Of a stretch of DNA of 7,998 nt, positions 1 through 6,687 are shown piece by piece. The stretch is from an uncultured Bacteroidales bacterium (GTDB lineage Bacteria > Bacteroidota > Bacteroidia > Bacteroidales > FEN-979): the NCBI GenBank assembly GCA_903928285.1, contig CAIYQH010000302.1, forward strand, positions 1 through 7,998. Direction: 5' to 3'. Made by a program: the position numbers and the translations under genes. The notes beneath the pieces were generated by a model. It did not search any database. It was not told the origin of the DNA and worked only from the letters and a program-made list of their open reading frames with translations. How positions within the stretch are numbered: position 1 is the stretch's first letter; each line of letters begins with the position of its first letter.

Positions 1-112
1 AGTACTTTTCTCAGTTATTCTTTTTGGGGCAATATCATAAAATAATGAGGGACTATTGTGGTGAAAAAAAGCTTTTTCAATAAACCTTAATCCCCAATTC
101 ACCAAAAAGTAA

Positions 113-120
113 TAGGTTTG
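113..120 (+). promoter_or_regulatory. Predicted Bacteroidota -7 promoter box for the transglutaminase-like lipoprotein gene
   Basis: The octamer TAGGTTTG matches the Bacteroidota sigma-ABfr consensus TAnnTTTG exactly. Transcription would start roughly at 125-128, leaving a leader of about 45-50 bases before the ATG at 174. No convincing TTG-type -33 element is seen about 20 bases upstream, which is common for this promoter class. The box overlaps the GTG at 120, so that GTG would not lie on the transcript; this supports the ATG at 174 as the start. Confidence 0.5.
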
Positions 121-173
121 TGCATAAGTTTTTCCATCGTCATAATAACGCAAACTCAATTCAATCACACGCC

Positions 174-2792
174 ATGAGAAACCTGTTCATCCCCGGCATT
201 TTGATATTACTCATCATTTCCGGCTGCCACAACGACCATTTTATTACAGATAAAAGCTACCGTGAAAAGGTTGAAAAACAGTTCGGGAAACAAAAAGAGC
301 TCGCCAGAAACCGTTCACAACAGCTTTTCGGTGTTTTCGGCCAGCGCCTGACCATGCGCGAAAAAGAGGCGCTTGAATTTCTCTATGCCTATGCTCCGCT
401 GAGCGACCTGGCCGACTACGACGGGGAATTCTTTCTGCATAACGTCAGGAGTTCTTTTGCCGCCCGGGATACCTTCAGCTGGGGTAAGACCGTTCCGGAG
501 GATATTTTCCGCCATTTCGTTCTGCCTTTCCGCGTAAACAATGAAAACCTCGATTCATCCCGGTGGGTCTTCTTCAGGGAACTGAAAGACCATATCAAAA
601 AGCTGCCGATGAAAGAAGCCGTGCTGGAGGTCAACCACTGGTGTCATGAAAAGGTTACCTACCGCGGGTCGGATGGCAGGACCTCCTCCCCGCTGGCTTC
701 TGTAAAAACTGCCTATGGCCGGTGCGGCGAAGAATCAACCCTTGCCGTAGCAGCCCTGCGCTCTGTAGCCATTCCTGCCCGTCAGTGCTATACGCCCCGG
801 TGGGCCCATTGCGACGACAACCACGCCTGGGTAGAGGTGTGGGTCAACGGGAAATGGCACTTTATCGGCGCCTGTGAACCCGAAGTTGACCTCGACCTTG
901 CCTGGTTTACCGCCCCCGCCAAACGGGCTATGCTGGTAAATACCAATGTATTCGGCGATTACCAGGGTCCCGAGGATGTCCTGGTCAGGGATACGCGATT
1001 CACCAGGATCAACGTACTCTCAAATTATGCCGCCACCAGGCGGATTGTAGGCAAGGTAGTCGATGAACAGAAAAGGCCCGTTGACAGTGCCACCATCGAA
1101 TTCCAGCTTTATAACTATGCCGAATTTTACACGCTCCATAAAGCCTTTACCGACAAAACAGGTGTCGCCTCATTTCTCACGGGGCATGGCGATCTGCTGA
1201 TCTGGGCAGCCAAAAAGGGGAGTTTTGGATTTACAAAGGTCACGGTTGCCAATACAGATACAGCCCTTATTGTTCTCTCGATGCAACCTGGAGATGTATT
1301 CGCCCAAACCCTCGACCTGGTCCCGCCACCTGAAATTACCACCGGCGTAAAGATCACCGATTCACTGAAAGCCTTGAATACAAAACGACTTGAATTCGAA
1401 GACAAGCTCCGTGCCGGCTATGAATCTACCTTTATCGATTCGTCTAAAAGCTTCAGACTTGCCCATACGTTAAAACTGAATGGCGACACCCTCTGGTTCT
1501 TCCTGAAAAAATCACGCGGCAACTGGCGCGCGATCATTGATTTCATCACCAGTACACCCGAAAAGCTTCAAGCATACATCTTTCCCCTACTGTCCAACAT
1601 TTCGGAAAAGGATTTGCGCGATGCGACTCCTGATGTTTTGACCGATCAGATCTCTGTAATCCCCGACATGGAAAAAGTCACCGTCAAACAGGATATCTTC
1701 TGGGAATATATCCTGTCTCCAAGGGTCGACAATGAATTGCTTACACCCTTTAAAAAGTTGATCCGGGAAAAAACCGGCACAGCCTCCATCAGAAATTTCA
1801 GGCAAAATCCTGAGGAACTTGTCGCCTGGATAAGATCGGCCATTACCTGCGACAATACAGCAAACTGGGGCCGTGCCCCCCTGTCGCCGGCCGGTGCTTT
1901 TGAACTGAAAGTCGCCGACGGGCATTCCCGTGATATCCTGTTTGTTGCCATGTGCCGGAGTTTTGGTACTCCTGCCAGGCTGGAGTCAGGGACCAGGGTT
2001 CCCCAATATTTCTTTGCCGATTCCTGGCATGATGTTTTCTTTGAAAAACACGAACAGGAAAGCAACAGCCGCGGCACCCTCGTGCTGACGTCAGATCCTG
2101 CAAATGAAAGAAAACCTGAATATTACACTCACTTTACCATTGAAAAGTATGATGATGGGTACTTCCGCTCGCTCGATTACGAGACGGATCCCCGGGTTGG
2201 CAACTTTCCCTGTACCTTCTCAGTTGCCCCCGGCAGCTATATGATGGTTACGGGCAACCGCATCCAGGGAGGCACAGTCCTGGCGACTCTCCAGGGCTTC
2301 ACATTGGGCGCAGGGCAGACTTTGACCGAGAACATTTCACTGAGAAAAAACCTGCTTGCCCCACCGGTGTATGGCAAGATCAACGCAGCAATACCGGGGT
2401 ATCCCGTTTCAAAGGGGATGATCCTGATCTGGGTGGATCCTGATAAAGAGCCGACCAAACATCTCTTTGCCGACCTGAAGCAGATGAAACCTGAATTTGA
2501 AGGCTGGAAGGGGACCTTTGTCCTTGTGTTCCCAACAGAGGATCAGATGAAAGTTTTCACGCACAAGGAGGCTGCCAATATTCCGTCAACCATCCGCTAT
2601 TCCTTTGAAGCAACCTTTCCGGTTAAGCTTGCCGACTTTAAACTTGCCATCAGCAGTGTTAAAAATTCCCCGGTTGCCTTATTCATCAGCCCCGACGGGG
2701 TGATCAACTATCTTTCGGAGGGTTATAAAATCGGCATTGGCGAAGAGCTGATGAAAATGATTAAATGGCAAAACGGAAAGTTATCAAGATAA
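174..2792 (+). CDS. Transglutaminase-like lipoprotein with duplicated module and thioredoxin-like C-terminus
   Basis: This 872-residue envelope lipoprotein has an unknown substrate; the family fold supports peptidase or transglutaminase-type chemistry. Residues 1-18 form a lipoprotein signal peptide with lipobox ISGC, lipidated Cys18. The first transglutaminase-like core (about 110-260) has GRCGEES with Cys184, DDNHAW with His217, and Glu235 in GACEPE where the usual triad has Asp. A carboxypeptidase-regulatory-like beta-sandwich follows (about 290-370). A second module (about 507-640) repeats the first: DIF at 507 matches DIF at 110, and SPxx...RSxxxPAR aligns without gaps, but Gly583 replaces the Cys while His619 remains. 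Another beta-rich stretch (653-725) leads to a thioredoxin-like fold (about 735-872) with no CXXC and a cis-Pro-like Pro833. The ATG at 174 is chosen over the in-frame GTG at 120 because it starts directly at the signal peptide and the GTG sits in the -7 box. No strong ribosome binding site is visible. The architecture is like long uncharacterised Bacteroidota proteins; the physiological role is unknown. Confidence 0.88.
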   Translation: MRNLFIPGILILLIISGCHNDHFITDKSYREKVEKQFGKQKELARNRSQQLFGVFGQRLTMREKEALEFLYAYAPLSDLADYDGEFFLHNVRSSFAARDTFSWGKTVPEDIFRHFVLPFRVNNENLDSSRWVFFRELKDHIKKLPMKEAVLEVNHWCHEKVTYRGSDGRTSSPLASVKTAYGRCGEESTLAVAALRSVAIPARQCYTPRWAHCDDNHAWVEVWVNGKWHFIGACEPEVDLDLAWFTAPAKRAMLVNTNVFGDYQGPEDVLVRDTRFTRINVLSNYAATRRIVGKVVDEQKRPVDSATIEFQLYNYAEFYTLHKAFTDKTGVASFLTGHGDLLIWAAKKGSFGFTKVTVANTDTALIVLSMQPGDVFAQTLDLVPPPEITTGVKITDSLKALNTKRLEFEDKLRAGYESTFIDSSKSFRLAHTLKLNGDTLWFFLKKSRGNWRAIIDFITSTPEKLQAYIFPLLSNISEKDLRDATPDVLTDQISVIPDMEKVTVKQDIFWEYILSPRVDNELLTPFKKLIREKTGTASIRNFRQNPEELVAWIRSAITCDNTANWGRAPLSPAGAFELKVADGHSRDILFVAMCRSFGTPARLESGTRVPQYFFADSWHDVFFEKHEQESNSRGTLVLTSDPANERKPEYYTHFTIEKYDDGYFRSLDYETDPRVGNFPCTFSVAPGSYMMVTGNRIQGGTVLATLQGFTLGAGQTLTENISLRKNLLAPPVYGKINAAIPGYPVSKGMILIWVDPDKEPTKHLFADLKQMKPEFEGWKGTFVLVFPTEDQMKVFTHKEAANIPSTIRYSFEATFPVKLADFKLAISSVKNSPVALFISPDGVINYLSEGYKIGIGEELMKMIKWQNGKLSR

Positions 2793-2812
2793 CTTTCCGT
2801 TTTGCCATTTAA
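2761..2812. terminator. Perfect 24-bp hairpin, probable bidirectional terminator overlapping a stop codon
   Basis: Arms 2761-2784 and 2789-2812 are exact reverse complements around a four-base loop CAAG. The left arm encodes the last residues of the lipoprotein gene, and its TAA stop (2790-2792) opens the right arm. The convergent gene ends at 2840, only 27 bases beyond. Both outer flanks are AT-rich, and each RNA strand carries a TTTT run in or beside its descending arm, but there is no classical long U-tract. Position and symmetry favour termination of both converging transcripts. A role in mRNA 3'-end protection is also possible. Confidence 0.8.
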
Positions 2813-2839
2813 ATCACTGTAATAAAGTAAACTGAAACG

Positions 2840-5800
2840 TTATCTGTTTACCATGATTTTGCTGACTACCTGGTTATCGCTGTTTTTCAGGATTACCGTG
2901 TAAAGCCCGGCGGGGACAGGGCGAAGATCAACCTGGGTTACCGTAGTTCCTGAAATATCAATGGTTTGTTCGCCGTAAACCTTTTCTCCAAGCGTATTGA
3001 ATACCGCAAGCTGATAGGATTTCTCACGTGAGCCGCTGATTGAGATACTAAACCTTCCGTCATTGGGAACCGGGTAGATGCTTACGTTCGGGGCAGACTT
3101 CTCATTGATCCCAACGAGGATATAGAGTTTATTGGATGTATCCGATACACAGCCGTTCAGGGTTACCACGGTTGAATAATAGCCCGGTAAGGTAGCCACA
3201 ATGGATTGGGCAGTAGCGCCTGCAATGGATGCACTGTTCCGGTACCACTGGTTACCGGTCGGAGCGCTGGAGGTCAGTGTATAGCCATTGGCCGTTATCA
3301 CCGGTGTCGGCGGTATCGGATTGACGGTTACGTTGAGATTCGACGCTGAACCATTTCCACAGAGGTTGTTTCCCGAAACAGTGACCGCGCCTGAAACCGC
3401 GTTATTGGCATAATTCACCGTGATAGTGTTGGTTCCGAATCCTGACGCAATGGTGGCTCCTGTCGGAACCGTCCACACATAGGAAAGGGCGCCGGCAACG
3501 GTTGCCACAGAGTAAGCGAGCCCCTGGGTACCCGCGCAAAGCGTGGCAATACCAGTGATGGTGCCGGGGGTTGCAGGAGCCCCGTTAACTGTCACGGGGA
3601 AGGAGGTCGGCGTCAAGGCCGGGCAACCGGCTGTACTGTTATAATTTACAGTGATGGTCTGTGCCCCGGCAATATTCCACTGGATCGAAATGGCATTGGT
3701 ACCGGTTCCCGAAAGGATGGTACCTCCGGCAGAAACCGTCCAGACGTAGTTGCTCATCCCTGCTTCGGTAGTATAGGTATAGGTTCCTGATCCCAGACAG
3801 AGTGTACCGGTTCCGGAAATCGTCGGTATGGGTAATACGTTAACTGTAACAGACAGCGATCCGGTTGGCCCTGTTGCACACGAATTTGTTCCGGTAACAG
3901 TGACATTGCCTGAAACAGCCGTCGGTGAATAGGTAACGGTAATTGAGTTTGTTCCTGCCCCTGCAGTGATGGAGGCACCTGTCGGCAGCGTCCAGGTGTA
4001 GCTGGTTGCATTGGTGATGGCAGGAACTGTATAAACCACACCGGTCTGGTTCTGGCAAACACTGGTAGGTCCTGAGATGGCCCCCGGAGTAACTGGCGTC
4101 TGGCAACCTGTGGTAAAGGTCATGTCAGCACCATAAATGGTACCTGCTGTATTGACACCGACGCAGCGGTAATGGTATAGTGTAAGGGTAGGAAGACCGG
4201 TCACTGTGGCAAGGACAGCTGTGGGCGACATGCCGGTAACAGTTGCGGGTGTGGCGACAATGTTACTCCCGTAAGCAACGGTCAGTCCATAGTCGAATGA
4301 AACCGTCGTGGTGGAATTGTTGGCTGTTACTGTGCCGTTCATGGTGGCACCGGTTACCAATACATTCGTAGCTGCATTTGTTACAACGGCAGGGGCCATC
4401 GCCGGGGTGGTAAAGGAAAGATCGCCGCCATTGGTGGTCCCCACGGCATTTGTAGCTGAAACCCTGAAATGATAGGTGGTTGCAGGCAACAAACCGGTCA
4501 GGTTGGCCTGGACGGCAGTGGCAGCGTTGCCGTTAACGGTTCCGGGAGTTGCTGCTACGGTATTCCCGTAGGCAACCGTGAGCCCATAATTGAAGGTAAC
4601 GGTGGTTGTTGCCGAATTGGCGTTTACCGAGCCATTCAGGGTTGCGGTTGTTCCCGTAACACCGGTTGCTGCCAGTGTGATAACCGTCGGGGCAAACGAT
4701 GACTGGTTGGAAATGGTTACCAGCAATGAGTCCTTTACCGTAACATCCTGAACAGCGGTCGCTTTCGCATAAACCGTTCCATTGCTAATAGCGGTAACCA
4801 ATCCACCCGCAGAGACGGAGGCGGCGCCAGTACCGGGGACAATGCTCCAGGTTACATTCTGGTTGGCGGTGGCCGGAAACACAGTGGCTACCATCTGCAG
4901 CGTTCCGAGGGGTGTAACGATGGTGGCAGGAACAGAACCCTGGGTAGCGACAGTAAGTCCGACAAGACCTCCGATGGATACTCCCTGGGCATATCCCATA
5001 TAGTTTCCGGTCCTGTTTTCAGTCCAGACGCCGGCACACCTGTTGGGGCCATCAGGCGTAAACCCGTTGCGCATCTTGGGAGTGCCCATGGTGGCAGTTG
5101 TCGAACTGAGCTCAATCCTGCTGCCAGGCCAAACAAAATCGCCATTGGCATCAAGCCGTGTTGCATAAATTTTATAGTTGACATCCTCCTCCATAAACAT
5201 GGGAGTATCATTTACCAGGGCCAGGTTGCCCCATTGCTGGTCGGTGCTTGCGCTGATGGCAAAGACCACTTTCGCCCCATCGGTGAACATCCGCGCACCC
5301 GATGTTTTCAGGAATTTCTGGATATAAACTCCATAGGTAGTCTGGTTAGGATTGCTGAAGGTACAAACCGACCATACATAATTAGATCCCGGGGTCATAT
5401 TGATATTGGTGGTTCCCTGGTAATTATCGGAACCGCTGACAGCCGTGTTGAAATTTGAGCCATTCATCCCCCAGGGGATCGTTCCGGCAGGGTTGATCCG
5501 TTGCAGGTAGGAGTTGAATCTGCTGCCCGATGCTGCATAGTATCCAAAATAGGTGGTATCAGTTTCCGCCACGATGGAATAATACCTGGCGCCGCTGGTG
5601 GTAAGGCTGGATATTTGCAACGGAGCAAACAGTGCTGTCCCGGTGTTATCATACATCTGGGCATAAAGGGTAGTTGAAATCCCGCTGAGGCGTTTCTGGT
5701 AAACCACCGTGAACTTTCCGGATGTATTGGCCACGATCTGCCCGCGGGTGGTATAGGAGGTACCCACCATAATGGATATTGGCGTTCCCCAGGCAGCAGT

Positions 5801-6376
5801 TCCGCTGGTGGTGATTTTCTGCATCTTCAGGGTATTGCTGGTCGATTCGTTCCAGGCAATCACCGTCTCCCCATTGCTCAGAGCACAGGGATAGGGCGAA
5901 AGGCCCCCGCCAAGAACAATACCTGTCGCTCCCCATAACTGGGTGCCGGCCTGAGATACCTTGTACACCACGGCCTGATCGCTTCCGGTCCGTTCATCCT
6001 GGCATCCGATGATCAGGTTATTGGCTGCATCCACGCAAACATTAAACACATAGGTGGCAGATCCTGAAGTCTGGTTGCTGACCAGCATCCCATCCGGTCC
6101 CAATAGCTTATATCCGTTTGCATCGACCAGCTGAGCCCTCATATCATAGTTACCACCATTCTGATGGTAAAATGCAATCCATGTCTTGCCATCAGTTGTA
6201 GCAACCGATTCGATATCGGCAGTAGGAAGTCCTGAAATCTGAATGTTTACGGAAGTATTGGTATTCCATTGTGCCCTTGCCTGACCCGGGAAAAAGGAAA
6301 AAAGAAAGAGCATGGCTAACGCAGCTATGCCAGTAAGGCACGCTGTCTGATCGGACAGAATTCGATTCGTTTTCAT
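2840..6376 (-). CDS. Large T9SS-secreted multidomain protein (propeller-like repeats, Ig/FN3/PKD-like domains, Por sorting tail)
   Basis: This 1178-residue exported protein is probably a cell-surface or secreted binding or adhesion protein; no enzyme domain is recognised. Residues 1-35 form a Sec signal peptide with likely cleavage after ARA. Residues 77-470 hold seven copies of a strand-turn motif of the type YxxxxDxxGxxxW at 48-61 residue intervals, suggesting a beta-propeller. Residues 471-556 are a bacterial Ig-like (BIG2) domain (NVTWSI, GLVTAISNGTVYAKA). Residues 561-656 and 659-756 are two FN3-like repeats sharing YGLTVAYG. Three PKD-like repeats span about 760-1019, each with a Cys pair. 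A small Ig-like region containing NQWYRN follows. Residues 1099-1178 are a type A T9SS sorting domain (YPVPNDGRF, then GLYTVILKN, ending SKIMVNR), which directs export across the outer membrane and is normally removed. The ATG is preceded by an A-rich stretch, AATAAAAAA, typical of this phylum in place of a Shine-Dalgarno. The gene is transcribed alone, convergent with the lipoprotein gene and divergent from the efflux gene. Confidence 0.92.
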   Translation of the reverse strand: MKTNRILSDQTACLTGIAALAMLFLFSFFPGQARAQWNTNTSVNIQISGLPTADIESVATTDGKTWIAFYHQNGGNYDMRAQLVDANGYKLLGPDGMLVSNQTSGSATYVFNVCVDAANNLIIGCQDERTGSDQAVVYKVSQAGTQLWGATGIVLGGGLSPYPCALSNGETVIAWNESTSNTLKMQKITTSGTAAWGTPISIMVGTSYTTRGQIVANTSGKFTVVYQKRLSGISTTLYAQMYDNTGTALFAPLQISSLTTSGARYYSIVAETDTTYFGYYAASGSRFNSYLQRINPAGTIPWGMNGSNFNTAVSGSDNYQGTTNINMTPGSNYVWSVCTFSNPNQTTYGVYIQKFLKTSGARMFTDGAKVVFAISASTDQQWGNLALVNDTPMFMEEDVNYKIYATRLDANGDFVWPGSRIELSSTTATMGTPKMRNGFTPDGPNRCAGVWTENRTGNYMGYAQGVSIGGLVGLTVATQGSVPATIVTPLGTLQMVATVFPATANQNVTWSIVPGTGAASVSAGGLVTAISNGTVYAKATAVQDVTVKDSLLVTISNQSSFAPTVITLAATGVTGTTATLNGSVNANSATTTVTFNYGLTVAYGNTVAATPGTVNGNAATAVQANLTGLLPATTYHFRVSATNAVGTTNGGDLSFTTPAMAPAVVTNAATNVLVTGATMNGTVTANNSTTTVSFDYGLTVAYGSNIVATPATVTGMSPTAVLATVTGLPTLTLYHYRCVGVNTAGTIYGADMTFTTGCQTPVTPGAISGPTSVCQNQTGVVYTVPAITNATSYTWTLPTGASITAGAGTNSITVTYSPTAVSGNVTVTGTNSCATGPTGSLSVTVNVLPIPTISGTGTLCLGSGTYTYTTEAGMSNYVWTVSAGGTILSGTGTNAISIQWNIAGAQTITVNYNSTAGCPALTPTSFPVTVNGAPATPGTITGIATLCAGTQGLAYSVATVAGALSYVWTVPTGATIASGFGTNTITVNYANNAVSGAVTVSGNNLCGNGSASNLNVTVNPIPPTPVITANGYTLTSSAPTGNQWYRNSASIAGATAQSIVATLPGYYSTVVTLNGCVSDTSNKLYILVGINEKSAPNVSIYPVPNDGRFSISISGSREKSYQLAVFNTLGEKVYGEQTIDISGTTVTQVDLRPVPAGLYTVILKNSDNQVVSKIMVNR
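2843..3082 (-). other. Type IX secretion C-terminal sorting domain (Por_Secre_tail type)
   Basis: This segment encodes residues 1099-1178 of the large secreted protein. It shows the usual order of the type A sorting domain: an N-terminal VSIYPVPNDGRFSI strand, a central LAVFNTLGEKVY strand-turn, then VPAGLYTVIL and a basic end, KIMVNR. Proteins with this tail pass the inner membrane by Sec and the outer membrane by the PorU/PorV-dependent type IX system. None of the T9SS machinery genes is in this window. Confidence 0.93.
3320..4099 (-). repeat. Three tandem PKD-like repeats inside the secreted protein gene
   Basis: The region encodes three units of about 85-90 residues (roughly 760-848, 849-932 and 935-1019). 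Recurring elements are SxxLCxG or SVCQN near the start, SYxWTxPTGAxI with a GTNxIxV strand in the middle, and VSGxVTVxGxNxC near the end in units 1 and 3. Each unit has one early and one late Cys: 774/833, 860/918 and 947/1006. The fit is to the PKD-like (PKD_6-type) domains common in Bacteroidota exoproteins. Unit 2 is the most divergent. These are stalk or spacer folds. Confidence 0.8.
4109..4696 (-). repeat. Two tandem FN3-like repeats inside the secreted protein gene
   Basis: The segment encodes residues 561-656 and 659-756. Both units share an ATxNGxVxAN strand, the octapeptide YGLTVAYG (597-604 and 696-703, 99 residues apart), a VxxxLTGL or VTGL turn, YHxR, and a closing FTT. The 24 bases encoding YGLTVAYG (4565-4588 and 4268-4291) differ at four positions, all synonymous. 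The duplication is therefore not recent and the protein sequence is under constraint. Confidence 0.8.
4967..6148 (-). repeat. Seven-fold degenerate repeat, probable beta-propeller domain
   Basis: The segment encodes residues 77-470. A motif with alternating hydrophobics, then Gly and often Trp (for example MQKITTSGTAAWG and YATRLDANGDFVWPG), begins near residues 77, 134, 182, 235, 287, 348 and 401. A partial eighth copy starts at 457 (NYMGYAQGVS). The 48-61 residue spacing and seven copies match the blade length and number of common beta-propellers, and the partial copy could close the ring. The fold is inferred from the repeat pattern only. Confidence 0.6.
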
Positions 6377-6409
6377 TTTTTTATTGATAAAGTTGAATGA
6401 TTTTTAAAA

Positions 6410-6419
6410 TTACATGTAA
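6410..6419. promoter_or_regulatory. Perfect 10-bp palindrome in the leader of the secreted-protein gene
   Basis: TTACATGTAA is its own reverse complement and lies 33 bases before the start codon of the leftward gene, where a promoter or operator would be expected. In such AT-rich DNA short palindromes arise often by chance, and no second copy is seen. It is recorded as a possible operator half only. Confidence 0.2.
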
Positions 6420-6600
6420 AAATAATCAAAAATCGGGCTGGTTAAAAAATATGCCATGCCGATATTCCGAAAATTTGATTTTTTTCACGGGATTTTACCA
6501 TGGCAATAAACATTATATAATTGAATACCAGCACTTAAAATTTCCAATAAAAATTCAGGATATTCACCTCACGATGAGCCTGGATTTGAACGTTTCGAAT

Positions 6601-6629
6601 TTCTAATGTTATTCTAATCTCGTTCTAAG
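6601..6629 (+). promoter_or_regulatory. Three 11-bp-phased TTCTAA direct repeats, probable activator site
   Basis: TTCTAAT (6601), TTCTAAT (6612) and TTCTAAG (6623) recur with an exact 11-base period, each followed by a four-base spacer. Seven bases plus four is the layout of Pho boxes and of other sites for OmpR/PhoB-family winged-helix response regulators, which bind head-to-tail on one DNA face. The last copy ends 21 bases before the -7 box, placing it about -41 to -35 from the predicted start. The promoter lacks a TTG-type -33 element here, which fits activator-dependent transcription of the efflux gene. Confidence 0.55.
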
Positions 6630-6650
6630 ACCAGGCTAATACGCCGGGAG

Positions 6651-6658
6651 TACTTTTG
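6651..6658 (+). promoter_or_regulatory. Predicted -7 promoter box for the efflux operon
   Basis: TACTTTTG matches the Bacteroidota consensus TAnnTTTG exactly and lies 29 bases before the ATG at 6688, giving a leader of roughly 23 bases. No TTG-type -33 element stands at the expected distance; the phased TTCTAA repeats occupy the region just upstream of it. Confidence 0.6.
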
Positions 6659-6687
6659 CATCCGGTAACAAATGAAAAGATATCTTT

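Larger units (their letters stand above)
6377..6687. other. AT-rich divergent intergenic region
   Basis: These 311 bases separate the leftward secreted-protein gene from the rightward efflux gene. The right third holds three phased TTCTAA repeats and a TAnnTTTG box serving the efflux gene. The left part holds the A-rich leader of the secreted-protein gene and the palindrome TTACATGTAA (6410-6419). On the leftward strand no exact TAnnTTTG is present; the nearest is GATTTTTG (complement of 6427-6434), one mismatch off. An open frame of 69 codons at 6397-6606 is low-complexity AT-rich sequence with no recognisable domain and is not called as a gene. Confidence 0.75.

Noticed and set aside
63..78. 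A-run/T-run palindrome AAAAAGCTTTTT upstream of the lipoprotein gene, as a terminator
   Set aside because: Only five A:T pairs flank the central GC and there is no room for a loop, so a stable hairpin is unlikely.
1..83. Open frame entering from the left edge and ending at 83
   Set aside because: Too short (26 codons) and AT-rich to tell a real gene end from chance; other frames also stop nearby.
1646..2077. 143-codon open frame antisense to the lipoprotein gene
   Set aside because: Shadow of a well-supported coding frame; the product has no domain character.
3320..4696. Recurring similar DNA segments that might suggest a CRISPR array or mobile repeats
   Set aside because: They are about 250-300 bases long, degenerate at synonymous sites and in frame, so they are protein domain repeats.
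4469..5003. Open frames on the + strand (4469-4702, 4782-5003) antisense to the secreted protein gene
   Set aside because: Their Gly/Cys- and Thr/Pro-rich products are complements of the repetitive Thr/Asn/Val codons of the real gene.
6397..6606. Open frame of 69 codons on the + strand between the divergent genes
   Set aside because: AT-rich intergenic sequence without a recognisable domain or ribosome binding site; its end overlaps the phased TTCTAA repeats.
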